From an uncultured Dokdonia sp. (lineage in GTDB: Bacteria > Bacteroidota > Bacteroidia > Flavobacteriales > Flavobacteriaceae), in contig NZ_CALEMI010000141.1 in assembly GCF_937910895.1 (NCBI RefSeq), forward strand, positions 1-60,989: 60,989 nt of DNA. Reading direction: 5' to 3'. Shown piece after piece: positions 45,488-54,400 of the stretch. The translations under genes and the position numbers were made by a program. The number at the start of each line of letters is the position of its first letter. The first letter of the stretch is position 1. The notes beneath the pieces are model-generated. The model ran no database searches. It was not told the origin of the DNA and saw only the letters and a list, made by a program, of their open reading frames with translations.

Positions 45488-45524
45488 GTCACGTCAATTT
45501 TGACCATATCTAAAACAAAGGAAC

Positions 45525-46184
45525 ATGAACACAAAAACAAATTCTTATCAAGATGGTTTAAAGGAACTACGCAAAAACTTAGGCACCATGTTGCCAGAAG
45601 ATGCATTAGCTGTTTTTGACAGTGATGCAGAAAGTCTACAAGCAAATCATCCATCAATTTTAAAATTACAGATTGGCGACAAAGCACCTGACTTTTCGCT
45701 TTCAAATGCGATTGGTAAAACCATCAGACTTTCTGATCTTCTAAAAAAAGGAAAGGTTATCCTTACCTTTTATAGAGGTTCTTGGTGTCCTTATTGTAAT
45801 TTACAACTAGCACATTATCAAAGCGCTTTAAGTGAAATTCACAGTTTGGGAGCGCAATTGATCGCTATTTCGCCGCAAACTCCAGACGAATCTTTGAACA
45901 TCAAAGAAAAGAACGAACTCAGTTTTGAAGTCTTAAGCGATAACGGAAATATCGTTGCTCAAAAATACACCACCGTATTTAAAAATGCAGATGCAGCTGT
46001 AAATACAATGACAGCATTGGGCTTTGATTTTGACGCGCATTATTCAGACGATGCAAGAGAATTGCCTATTCCTGCTATTTTTATTATTGAAAAAGATGGT
46101 CGTGTCGCTTTCGCGAAAGCGGAAGGTGGAGATTATAGAAACCGAGTAGATGTTTCCGAAATCATAAACGTTTTAAAAAAATAG
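45525..46184 (+). CDS. AhpC/TSA-type peroxiredoxin
   Basis: A 219-residue thioredoxin-fold protein with the redox motif GSWCPYCN (CxxC) and DKAPDFSLSNAIGKT, as in peroxiredoxin-like family 2 proteins. Expected to reduce peroxides or disulfides in the cytoplasm. A palindrome copy at 46107-46120 is read as AFAKA close to the C-terminus. The SDR gene starts 3 bp after its stop. Confidence 0.85.
   Translation: MNTKTNSYQDGLKELRKNLGTMLPEDALAVFDSDAESLQANHPSILKLQIGDKAPDFSLSNAIGKTIRLSDLLKKGKVILTFYRGSWCPYCNLQLAHYQSALSEIHSLGAQLIAISPQTPDESLNIKEKNELSFEVLSDNGNIVAQKYTTVFKNADAAVNTMTALGFDFDAHYSDDARELPIPAIFIIEKDGRVAFAKAEGGDYRNRVDVSEIINVLKK
46107..46120. repeat. Palindrome, exact, in peroxiredoxin gene
   Basis: Read as VAFAKAEGG near the C-terminus. 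Confidence 0.9.
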
Positions 46185-46187
46185 GAC

Positions 46188-47018
46188 ATGAAAAATAAAA
46201 TTTGGTTCATCACAGGTATATCAAGCGGATTAGGCAAAGCACTCGCCGAATCTGTTATCGAAAAAGGGGATGTTGTCATCGGTACGTTCAGGCAAGAATC
46301 TCAAGTCACAACATTCAATAAAAGGAATATTCAAAATGCAAAAGCCGTCGTATTGGATATTACGAATGAAAAAAATATTGAACATACGGTTGAGCAAATC
46401 ATCTCTGAATACGGAAAAATAGATGTTTTGGTCAATAACGCAGGAATGGGTTTTGTAGGTGCTATCGAAGAAACGTCTTTGGAAGAAGTCAGAAGCATTT
46501 TCGAGCCTAACTTTTTTGGAACGTTAAAATTAACGCAGACCGTCTTACCGTTTATGCGTAAAGAAAAGAGCGGACATATCGTTCAAATTTCATCGCACGG
46601 TGGTATCAAAGCCTTTGCTGGTTTCGGCATCTATAATGCGAGTAAGTTTGCTTTAGAAGGCTTTAGCGAGGCAATGGCACAAGAAGTAGCGCCACTAGGC
46701 ATAAACGTTTCTATCGTTGAACCAGGACCCTTCCGAACAAAATTTGCAGGAAACGGTCTCGGACTTGCCAAAAACGTAATAGGCGACTATTCACAAACCG
46801 CAGGTACATTCAGAACAAAATTAAAAGGTGTTGACGGAAAACAAGAAGGCGATCCAATCAAAGCAGCAAAAGCGATTATTGACTTGGTCTACGCTGAAAA
46901 TCCAACGCTACGATTGCCACTAGGTAAGACCGCGCTCATCACTATTGGAATGAAACTAGAAAGCGTAAAATCAGATTTAGAAACACATAGAAAGACAGCA
47001 GAAGATGCTGTGTATTGA
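46188..47018 (+). CDS. Short-chain dehydrogenase/reductase
   Basis: A 276-residue classical SDR: nucleotide-binding TGISSGLGKALAE, VNNAGMG, catalytic Ser in ISSHGG and YNASK as the YxxxK motif. The TGxxxGxG form fits NADP(H) or NAD(H). Substrate unknown. Translationally close to the peroxiredoxin and ended by a strong terminator 30 bp downstream. Confidence 0.88.
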   Translation: MKNKIWFITGISSGLGKALAESVIEKGDVVIGTFRQESQVTTFNKRNIQNAKAVVLDITNEKNIEHTVEQIISEYGKIDVLVNNAGMGFVGAIEETSLEEVRSIFEPNFFGTLKLTQTVLPFMRKEKSGHIVQISSHGGIKAFAGFGIYNASKFALEGFSEAMAQEVAPLGINVSIVEPGPFRTKFAGNGLGLAKNVIGDYSQTAGTFRTKLKGVDGKQEGDPIKAAKAIIDLVYAENPTLRLPLGKTALITIGMKLESVKSDLETHRKTAEDAVY

Positions 47019-47049
47019 TTGAATCTTGTTATGAGAAAATGATAATTAA

Positions 47050-47078
47050 GAAGCCTCTTTTATAGAGGCTTTTTTATA
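47050..47078 (+). terminator. Rho-independent terminator
   Basis: AAGCCTCT and AGAGGCTT pair around a TTTAT loop, followed by six T. Ends the Crp/peroxiredoxin/SDR group. Confidence 0.88.
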
Positions 47079-47217
47079 TTCTCTCTCAGAGAGATCATAA
47101 CTTAAAAGAGTTTTATTATAAAGCTAAAGAAGTAATAAAAGTTGTTCTCAACTAATCAGACAACTATTTGATAAAAATAAACGTCTATTCATTTAGTAAC
47201 TCTATAATCAAGTCTAG

Positions 47218-48021
47218 ATGAAAAATACGGTAAAAATTATTCTCATTGTTTTCATATCATTTACCATTTACTTTGTGCTTGATGGTTTATACTTCAAAGA
47301 CCTGAGAACGTGGTTTTATGAATTGACCAACCAATTGGGAACCAGTCATATCATAACATATATGATTTCTGGGATCCCTCTTCTTTTGGGAACTTTTTTG
47401 ATTCATCGTAGAGCGTCTTTTTTTAAATCTTGGGGGCTTAACAAAGCTATTCTAAAAGGCTTTATGTTTGCCTTGATCTGTACGATACCATTATATATTG
47501 GTTTTAGCTTCGTATTCGATTTTAATCCAAAAATCTCAATAGATACCGTTTTAATTTCTATAGTAGCTGCTGGGTTCTTTGAAGAAGTTTTTTTTAGAAG
47601 CTTTTTATTCGGAGAACTATTTAAAAATACGAAATTGGGTTTTATTCCTTCTGTATTCTTTGGCGCACTTTATTTTGGAATATTACATCTATATCAAAGT
47701 ACTGAATTAGGGGAATCTATAGGTATTTTCTTGATTACTTTTTTAGGAGGTATTTTATTTGCGTGGACGTATGCTGAATGGAGCTATAATATATGGGTTC
47801 CTATTTTCTTGCACATGCTGATGAACTTATCTTGGGAACTTTTTTCTGTTAGTGATAATGCGCTCGGAGGAATCTATTCTAACGTATTTAGGCTAGTAAG
47901 TATAGGTTTAGTGATTATATTAACGGTTCTATACAAAAAGAAAAAAGGGATAAAACTCGAAGTTAATAAAAAGACACTTTGGATAAAAAAACGCACTACA
48001 CCAACAATAACCATTGTATAA
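47218..48021 (+). CDS. CPBP (Abi/CAAX-like) intramembrane metalloprotease
   Basis: A 267-residue membrane protein with the family motifs FFEEVFFRSF (EExxxR), FGILHL and HMLMNLSW, which supply the glutamates and histidines of the active site. Bacterial members process or protect against peptides, bacteriocins among them. The lanthipeptide-like precursor lies 3.4 kb downstream, too far to claim a link. The reading frame after its TAA stays open for another 36 codons. Confidence 0.88.
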   Translation: MKNTVKIILIVFISFTIYFVLDGLYFKDLRTWFYELTNQLGTSHIITYMISGIPLLLGTFLIHRRASFFKSWGLNKAILKGFMFALICTIPLYIGFSFVFDFNPKISIDTVLISIVAAGFFEEVFFRSFLFGELFKNTKLGFIPSVFFGALYFGILHLYQSTELGESIGIFLITFLGGILFAWTYAEWSYNIWVPIFLHMLMNLSWELFSVSDNALGGIYSNVFRLVSIGLVIILTVLYKKKKGIKLEVNKKTLWIKKRTTPTITIV

Positions 48022-48132
48022 GGTATCATTCCAGATTTCTTAACCGAACGTAACAGAATAGACATCCCAAAATTCCGAACAGTAAACTACGTCGGGGCAG
48101 ACTCACGAGACATTTTAAAAAATAATACCTAG
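48022..48132 (+). pseudogene. Possible gene remnant after the CPBP gene
   Basis: Directly after the CPBP stop, in the same frame, 36 codons read with protein-like composition (FLTERNRIDIPKFRTVN) and end at TAG. There is no start. It could be the tail of a lost gene or chance. Confidence 0.25.
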
Positions 48133-48256
48133 GAATACAGGAATCTACATCTGTCTCTTTTACAGTATCACTTTTCACATTCAAATCAATTACTTAAAGC
48201 TATTATTTAATATTAAGCATCAGGCAACTATTGTAACTTTCTGTGCGTCTATAGAT

Positions 48257-48664
48257 ATGGATACTAACTTCACAATCATGACCTCATCAAAGGAAAATTC
48301 AAAAAAAACTAAAATACTCATCTGTATTGGTTGTGTATTTCTAATTTTTATGGCATTTTTTCACGGAAGTGGCATCTTCTATATTACAGATTTGATTCAA
48401 CAATCCAACACAGAATCTTTTCTTAAAGAAATTATCCCAGTACTATTTGCTCATCCCTCTATACATCTCTTAGGGCTTGCAGTCCTTTGGATAGTCACAT
48501 TATATATGGGGAGAGATGCTATAAAAACTATGTTTACATTTGCTGTCCTAGTATGCATAGATGCTTTGATAGCGTTTTATTTGGGTGCTATCATACCTGG
48601 GATTTTATTGTTAGTACCTGCTACTAGTTTTGTTTTCGGAGGAATCCAAAAGAAAGTTCAATAA
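48257..48664 (+). CDS. Hypothetical small membrane protein
   Basis: A 135-residue protein with about four hydrophobic segments and no motif I recognise. The first ATG is used here; the Met at 48278 (MTSSKEN) is an equally good start. The 260 bp downstream, to the EEP-family gene, show nothing I recognise. Confidence 0.55.
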   Translation: MDTNFTIMTSSKENSKKTKILICIGCVFLIFMAFFHGSGIFYITDLIQQSNTESFLKEIIPVLFAHPSIHLLGLAVLWIVTLYMGRDAIKTMFTFAVLVCIDALIAFYLGAIIPGILLLVPATSFVFGGIQKKVQ

Positions 48665-48925
48665 AGAATTCATACTTTCAAAAACCTGAAATAAATTGAA
48701 TAGTAATTTTAGGAAACTCAAGAAAATCTCAAAGCTTGCTATATCATTTGTATTCCTTTAGAAAAGGAAATAAATTACTGGTTTGTTTACATACTTAAAA
48801 ATCCTATTTTCTATTTTGGTTAACTTTCTTTTACTAAATTAGCCAACTATCACAACCGAAACTAATACGAGTATGTTATTTTGTTTGAACACTAGACAAA
48901 TAGTTATACTATTAAAACAAGCCAT

Positions 48926-49978
48926 TTGATTATTACTTTCATTATCATATCGTATATTTTTTCTTTAGTATGCTTTCTTCCTGCTTTTAGAGTAACACAT
49001 TGGTCTTTTCGAGGATTTGATTTTATTCGGTTACAGCTTCTATTTTTACAGATAGTTCTTTTTATAATAGGACTCTTTTTGTATGAAGAAAAAAATATCC
49101 CGTTGCTAATATCTCAAATAGTATTAGTGATCGCTATCCTATATCAAGCATCTATTATAGTGCCCTATTTGCCTCTTAAATTTTATAAAAAGCAAGAAGA
49201 AAATAAACATACAATGACAATCATCAGTGTCAATGTTTTGCAAAAAAATGAAGAGTATCCCAAACTAATCAAATTAATAAAAGATATTCAACCCGACATC
49301 GTATTAACGATGGAAACAAATAAAACTTGGGAAAAGGAGCTAGAAAAAATTGAAACAGATTACCCATTCACTCATAAAATTCCACAAGATAACCGATATG
49401 GGATGCACTTTTATACCAAATTAAAAGTGAATGATCTGAAAGAACATTATTTTATATCCGATCAAACGCCTGCCATTGAAGTTCATTTGGAAGACAAAAA
49501 CAACTCTAATTTTGTCTTATTTGGAATTCATCCTCCCCCACCAAGTCCTACCGAAAAACCGACTTCAAGACAAAAAGATGGCGAGTTGATGAAAGCGGCA
49601 AAGTTAATTAGAGAGTTTGAGGTTCCCTGTATCACAACCGGAGATTTTAATAATGTCTGCTGGTCAAGAAGCGCAAAGCTATTTGCCAAAGTTTCTGGGA
49701 TGAAGGATGCGCGATTAAAAAATGGAATTCACGGATCTTTCCCTACTGGACCTGCTATTTTTAGAATCCCCATTGACCTTATATTTAGTTCAAAAGGAAT
49801 AGAAGTTAATAAGATCAAAACACTCCCAGATATAGGATCTGATCATCTACCTATTTTCTCAAAATTTACTGTCACAAGTTCAAATTCAAATGAGGCTGAA
49901 AACTTAGATTCAGATTTGGAGGACAAAGCAGATACTATGATCAAGGAAGGAGACGAAGCGGTTCAAGAAGAGGAATAG
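48926..49978 (+). CDS. Membrane-anchored endonuclease/exonuclease/phosphatase family protein
   Basis: A 350-residue protein with three N-terminal membrane helices and an EEP-fold domain (about 95-325): SVNVLQKNEEY, VLTMETN with the metal-binding Glu, TTGDFNNVCWS and GSDHLPI. This architecture is often annotated as YafD-like. The start codon is TTG. The acidic tail of about 25 residues is unusual. Whether it cuts nucleic acid or phospholipid head groups is unknown. Confidence 0.8.
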   Translation: MIITFIIISYIFSLVCFLPAFRVTHWSFRGFDFIRLQLLFLQIVLFIIGLFLYEEKNIPLLISQIVLVIAILYQASIIVPYLPLKFYKKQEENKHTMTIISVNVLQKNEEYPKLIKLIKDIQPDIVLTMETNKTWEKELEKIETDYPFTHKIPQDNRYGMHFYTKLKVNDLKEHYFISDQTPAIEVHLEDKNNSNFVLFGIHPPPPSPTEKPTSRQKDGELMKAAKLIREFEVPCITTGDFNNVCWSRSAKLFAKVSGMKDARLKNGIHGSFPTGPAIFRIPIDLIFSSKGIEVNKIKTLPDIGSDHLPIFSKFTVTSSNSNEAENLDSDLEDKADTMIKEGDEAVQEEE

Positions 49979-50120
49979 ACATATTGTTTTCTTACACCTA
50001 TACTATCATCTATATAAAGGAATCGTTGTACTTTTTTGACATATTTTTTACAATTGATATTGCTAGAATACCATATTTCTCAGTACGTTTGAAAAAATAT
50101 ACACTTATAAAAACGATACT

Positions 50121-51239
50121 ATGATAAACAAAAAACTACGTAAAAGATGGTATCAGAATCTTACAATTACATCTATCCTACTTCTTTTTTTTATATGTAT
50201 AACCTCCTGTAATAGTCAAGATCATAAAACACTAAAAAAAGTAACGACCACAACTCAAGACACTATAACCAAACAACCCGTCGTTACCGTTCAAGAGTTT
50301 CAGTATCCCCTTACCATGCTTACATCGCCACGAATCAGTGATTTTGTACGAAGAATTTTTCAAGATAAAAAGGGACATTTCTGGTTCGGAACAAATGGGG
50401 ATGGCGTTGCTCGTTACAATGGAGAATTTCTAGAATATTTTACCATCAAAGATGGCTTTGGCGGTGCTGCGGTACGAAGCATTCTAGAAGATAAAAAAGG
50501 AAATGTCTGGTTTGGTACCTCAGGAGGTATCACCAAATATGACGGAACCGTATTTACCAATTATACAGAAAAAGATGGTTTAACGCATCGGGATGTTTGG
50601 AGTATGATGATAGATGATCAAGGAATTCTATGGATCGCCACACTACAAGGTGTTAATCAATTTGATGGAACGACATTTACCTATTTTCCACTTCCAGAAT
50701 CCAAGCCTGATCCTAGAAGAGGTGTGAGCAGTTCAAAAATTATACATAGTCTGATGCAAGACAGTAAAGGTAAGATATGGTTTGGGGCTAATGACGGTGC
50801 ATATAGCTATGACGGTATCTCACTCACTCATCTTTCTGAAAAAGATGGGCTTGCAGATAACACAGTTAATGATATTTTGGAAGATTCAAAAGGCAATATC
50901 TGGTTTGCTACCCATTACCAAGGTGTAAGCAAATATGACGGTACCACATTTACTAATTTCACAAAAGAGGGTGTCATACTAGGCGATGAAGTCTGGAGTC
51001 TTTATGAAGACACCAACGGACATATCTGGTTTCCTGCTGAGAATTATGGGCTATACCGCTATGATGGTGACATATTTAATAACTATCGACAAGCACAAGG
51101 ACTTGATACAAATGCCATACAATGCGTTTTTCAAGATCAAGATGGGAACATTTGGGCAGGTGGCTGGAAAGGACTCTTCCGTAAAGATGGAAATGATTTC
51201 GTAAATATCTCTACCAATGGACCGTGGACGAGTAACTAA
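50121..51239 (+). CDS. Two-component-regulator-type beta-propeller lipoprotein
   Basis: A 372-residue lipoprotein (CITSCNSQ) made of about seven propeller repeats of 42-46 residues, each with a D.KG..WFGT..G...YDG core (for example EDKKGNVWFGTSGGITKYDG). It equals the sensor half of hybrid regulators without membrane helix, kinase or HTH. It could be a detached sensor or ligand-binding protein. There is no regulator beside it. Confidence 0.8.
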   Translation: MINKKLRKRWYQNLTITSILLLFFICITSCNSQDHKTLKKVTTTTQDTITKQPVVTVQEFQYPLTMLTSPRISDFVRRIFQDKKGHFWFGTNGDGVARYNGEFLEYFTIKDGFGGAAVRSILEDKKGNVWFGTSGGITKYDGTVFTNYTEKDGLTHRDVWSMMIDDQGILWIATLQGVNQFDGTTFTYFPLPESKPDPRRGVSSSKIIHSLMQDSKGKIWFGANDGAYSYDGISLTHLSEKDGLADNTVNDILEDSKGNIWFATHYQGVSKYDGTTFTNFTKEGVILGDEVWSLYEDTNGHIWFPAENYGLYRYDGDIFNNYRQAQGLDTNAIQCVFQDQDGNIWAGGWKGLFRKDGNDFVNISTNGPWTSN

Positions 51240-51285
51240 AATCCCATCTATTACGATTTCTTATTTCTAATATATAAAGTAGTTG

Positions 51286-51325
51286 TATACGCTCCTGCCT
51301 ACTAGCAGGCAGGCTCGCGAAAGCG
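51286..51325. repeat. Palindrome copy interrupted by a second inverted repeat
   Basis: The left arm (TATACGCT) and right arm (CTCGCGAAAGCG) of the common palindrome are separated by a 20-bp insert, 51294-51313, with arms CCTGCCT and AGGCAGG around ACTAGC. Confidence 0.75.
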
Positions 51326-51413
51326 CACTCAAAATTCAAAGAAATCAGAAATCAAGACTTTTACATTTTGATTCCAATTCGATACCCTTAATCACCACTA
51401 GCTAAGAAGCACC

Positions 51414-51441
51414 TAAAAAAAAGCGAACCGAAGCTCGCTTT
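51414..51441 (-). terminator. Terminator of the lanthipeptide-like precursor gene
   Basis: On the minus strand the nine-base stem AAAGCGAGC pairs with GTTCGCTTT (one G-T pair) around a TTCG loop closed by C-G, the very stable C(UUCG)G form, followed by at least six T. It starts 12 bp after the precursor stop. Confidence 0.9.
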
Positions 51442-51452
51442 CTATAGTTCAA

Positions 51453-51626
51453 TTATGCACAAGGGTCTATGGAAAGACACGTATCAGGAATACCAATACC
51501 TATACAAAAAGAAAGTTCACGAGTATTCACAGTAGGTCTTGAATCATTTCCTCCTCCATTCACATTTTTCAGATTAGAAATTGTGGTTTTGTCAAGCGTT
51601 AAGCCTTTTAGATTCTTTTTTTTCAT
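51453..51626 (-). CDS. Class I lanthipeptide-like precursor (GG-leader natural product precursor)
   Basis: A 57-residue product. It begins MKKKNLKGLTLDKTTISNL, the Lys-rich then hydrophobic leader common to Bacteroidota class I lanthipeptide/GG-leader precursors, followed by NVNGGG and a 31-residue core. The core has three Cys (41, 50, 56) and several Ser/Thr (SFC, DTC, LSIDPC), so thioether rings are possible. No LanB, LanC, transporter or protease partner lies within the window, so it is an orphan precursor or uses distant enzymes. Its own terminator supports a real, separately transcribed gene. The rest of 51240-51877 holds the interrupted palindrome and A+T-rich sequence. Confidence 0.78.
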   Translation of the reverse strand: MKKKNLKGLTLDKTTISNLKNVNGGGNDSRPTVNTRELSFCIGIGIPDTCLSIDPCA

Positions 51627-51877
51627 GATATGAATATTTAGGATTAATAATTACATCTAATTTAATCAAAATAATTGATAATCAGTTTTTTATGGTTTTA
51701 CCGTAATTCTAAATCTACTATTGGTTTTGGAAAAGAAGTCTTATGCTAAGAAAGAAAATACCATCAAAAATAGGTTTTCTGTACACGTTTGTCCACAACA
51801 TGTAAGTCACAATACGTATCTTTAGCGGTAGCGGACACGCTAACTTTTATTAAAAATGTTAACTATATATAGTACCT

Positions 51878-52363
51878 ATGATTAAAAAAATAATTTACAC
51901 GACTATCTTTCTTATTGCCATTTGCCAAGTAGGAATAGCTCAAGAAACCTATACTTCAGAAAAATATCATTTTTCATTTGAAACAACCGCAGAAATAGAA
52001 TTATATGATACCGAGTCAGATCGTGTTGTAGGCTATGAAAATGACGATCTTGCGGTAGACACGGAGATCTTTTATCCTAATGAAGTAGCAAAAGATTACT
52101 TTGTTAACCTTTCTAGAACTACCGAAGTTATAGCGAGTCAGTTAAGCCTATATGAAGTACAAACGGCTCAAAAACTAACCACTGTTGCACAAGGCTATTA
52201 TGTAAGAGCAACAGATCTAGATGGAGAGACTAAAACCCCAGTTTTTGTAGTGGTCATGTATCATCCTCAAAAAAAGATCATATACGAAGCAACGATCTAT
52301 TGTTATGACAATGACGTAGAAGCTGGCGAAAAAATAGCGCAAAGTTTTAGATTAACATATTAG
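51878..52363 (+). CDS. Hypothetical secreted protein
   Basis: A 161-residue product with signal peptide (IAICQVGIAQ) and a single beta-rich domain with no family I recognise; it has the look of small PsbP/DUF-type folds with YHFSFETT near the start. Downstream, 41 bp away, is the amidohydrolase gene on the same strand. Confidence 0.65.
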   Translation: MIKKIIYTTIFLIAICQVGIAQETYTSEKYHFSFETTAEIELYDTESDRVVGYENDDLAVDTEIFYPNEVAKDYFVNLSRTTEVIASQLSLYEVQTAQKLTTVAQGYYVRATDLDGETKTPVFVVVMYHPQKKIIYEATIYCYDNDVEAGEKIAQSFRLTY

Positions 52364-52404
52364 TTTCTTCTTAAATAATTTTCCATAGAATCAAACCATC
52401 AACT

Positions 52405-53970
52405 ATGAAAAAACAAATACTTCTAACGTTCCTATTTGCTTTTACAGTATACGCTTTCGCGAAAGCGCAAACCCAACAAGGTCCATTTGATCAATTAATC
52501 ATTCGAGGAGTCACCCTCATTAACGGAGACGGCTCACCACCGATAGGTCCTGTAGATATTGTGGTAGAAAATAATATCATTAAAGAAGTAAAAGTAGTAG
52601 GCTATCCTGGTGTTCCTATTGATAATTCTAAACGCCCACAACTTAAAAGTGGTGGAAAAGAACTGGATGTCAACGGGATGTATCTCCTGCCTGGTTTTAT
52701 AGATATGCACGGACATATAGGAGGCACAGCACAAGGTGCAGATTGGGATTATGTGTTTAAACTTTGGATGGCACATGGGGTGACAACGGTAAGAGAACCT
52801 TCAGGAAGAGGGATTGATTATGCGCTAGATCTAAAACGTAGATCTGCAAAAAACGAAATTATCGCTCCGCGTATTATAGCTCATACTGGTTTTGGGCAAG
52901 GAAGCAAAACCCCTATCACTACTGCTGAACAGGCAAGAGAATGGGTTCGCAATAACGCTCAAAAAGGCGCTGACGGGATTAAATTTTTTGGGGCAGAACC
53001 ACACATTATGCAAGCTGCGCTTGAAGAAAATAAAAAACTAGGACTTACCTCATCCATGCATCACGCACAAATGAGTGTCGCCCGATGGAATGTATTAAAC
53101 TCGGCGAGAGCTGGACTTACCTCTATGGAGCATTGGTATGGATTACCCGAAGCCCTTTTTACAGATCGCACCGTACAAGATTACCCTTTGGATTATAACT
53201 ATAACAACGAGCAACATCGTTTTGGAGAAGCTGGACGTCTTTGGAAACAAGCTGCTGCCCCCTACTCCGATCATTGGAATGCGGTGATGGAAGAATTGCT
53301 TGCGTTAGATTTTACCCTAGATCCAACTTTTAATATTTATGAAGCAAGTCGTGACTTGATGAGAGCCCGCCGTGCCGAATGGCATGAGGACTACACTCTA
53401 CCTTCATTATGGCGTTTTTACCAACCTAGTAAAATCTCTCATGGATCGTACTGGCATTTCTGGGGAACGGAGGAAGAAGTTGCTTGGCGCGAAAATTACC
53501 GCCTATGGATGACCTTCATCAATGAGTATAAAAACCGTGGTGGTCGCGTGACCGCAGGATCAGATTCTGGATTTATCTTTCAATTATATGGATTTGCTTA
53601 TATCCGAGAATTAGAATTGCTGAGAGAAGCTGGTTTCCATCCTATGGAAGTCATCAGAGCAGCTACTCTTAATGGTGCTGAAGCTTTGCGAATGGATGAC
53701 AAGATAGGATCTGTACAAGTAGGTAAACTCGCCGACTTTGTGATTGTAGAAGAAAATCCGCTCCAAAACCTAAAAGTACTGTATGGTACGGGTGCTATTA
53801 AACTTACTGAAGATAACGAAGTAATCCGCGCAGGCGGTGTAAAATATACCATTAAAGATGGCATTATCTATGACGCCAAACAGTTATTGCGGGATGTAAA
53901 AGCCATGGTGGATAAAGCAAAAGCCAATGAAGGTGGCTTTGAGATCAAACAGCCTGGGATTAAGGATTAG
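52405..53970 (+). CDS. Secreted amidohydrolase
   Basis: A 521-residue metal-dependent hydrolase of the amidohydrolase superfamily with signal peptide ending YAFAKAQ. The metal motif HxH is in PGFIDMHGHIGG, a further His in SSMHHAQM, EHWYG, and the late Asp in TAGSDSGF; the C-terminal composite domain ends with KLADFVIVEENP. Relatives are often annotated as imidazolonepropionase-like or prolidase-like; substrate unknown. A palindrome copy forms the end of the signal peptide. Confidence 0.85.
   Translation: MKKQILLTFLFAFTVYAFAKAQTQQGPFDQLIIRGVTLINGDGSPPIGPVDIVVENNIIKEVKVVGYPGVPIDNSKRPQLKSGGKELDVNGMYLLPGFIDMHGHIGGTAQGADWDYVFKLWMAHGVTTVREPSGRGIDYALDLKRRSAKNEIIAPRIIAHTGFGQGSKTPITTAEQAREWVRNNAQKGADGIKFFGAEPHIMQAALEENKKLGLTSSMHHAQMSVARWNVLNSARAGLTSMEHWYGLPEALFTDRTVQDYPLDYNYNNEQHRFGEAGRLWKQAAAPYSDHWNAVMEELLALDFTLDPTFNIYEASRDLMRARRAEWHEDYTLPSLWRFYQPSKISHGSYWHFWGTEEEVAWRENYRLWMTFINEYKNRGGRVTAGSDSGFIFQLYGFAYIRELELLREAGFHPMEVIRAATLNGAEALRMDDKIGSVQVGKLADFVIVEENPLQNLKVLYGTGAIKLTEDNEVIRAGGVKYTIKDGIIYDAKQLLRDVKAMVDKAKANEGGFEIKQPGIKD
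52453..52466. repeat. Palindrome, exact, in amidohydrolase signal peptide
   Basis: Read as YAFAKAQ at the predicted cleavage site. Confidence 0.9.
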
Positions 53971-53980
53971 ACTTTTTTAT

Positions 53981-54058
53981 TAGTGAGATGCAGTTTTGTC
54001 AAGTGTTCAAGACGTTTACAAAAGAGTTCGTTGAACTAATCCCGCTTGAAAGTGGAAT
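53981..54058 (-). repeat. Folded intergenic repeat, copy C (inverted)
   Basis: On the minus strand it reads GATTCCACTTTCAAGCGGGAT, TAGTTCAAC, a CTTTTGTAAAC/GACAAAAC stem region and CTCACTA, the same order as copies B and D. It lies 11 bp after the amidohydrolase stop. The remaining 300 bp to the SelO gene contain only that gene's promoter. Confidence 0.65.
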
Positions 54059-54342
54059 CAAATACTAAAGTCAATTTTTAGTATTTCGCTTTTTGCTAAT
54101 TGGAGTTAAAAGTACGTGAGGAAATCAAGAGTCACACTATTGTTTCAAGATCATCCCAGTAGTTTCAATGCTTTTTAAAAACCCTTTCGATAACTACCTA
54201 GCGATATATTTACACCTTACTTCTTCGTATTATTGGCACTCCGTGATCTTGATTTCCATTATGAAAACGTACACTCCAAAAATAGACCAAGACCTCATAA
54301 ATCAGAGGCTATTTTCAAAATCAAATCAGTAGTTTCAGTATC

Positions 54343-54376
54343 TTGTATGTAGATCAAATAAGTCATTGTAACTTTG
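54343..54376 (+). promoter_or_regulatory. Bacteroidota-type promoter for selO
   Basis: TTG at 54343-54345, a 23-base spacer and TAACTTTG at 54369-54376 match the flavobacterial consensus exactly. The ATG is 24 bp further on. Confidence 0.7.
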
Positions 54377-54400
54377 ACAGCACCTATTTAAACCCGTCGT

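Noticed and set aside
47218-51626. CPBP protease and propeller lipoprotein as lanthipeptide processing or immunity genes
   Set aside because: They are 0.2-3.4 kb away on the opposite strand with unrelated genes between; nothing but proximity supports it.
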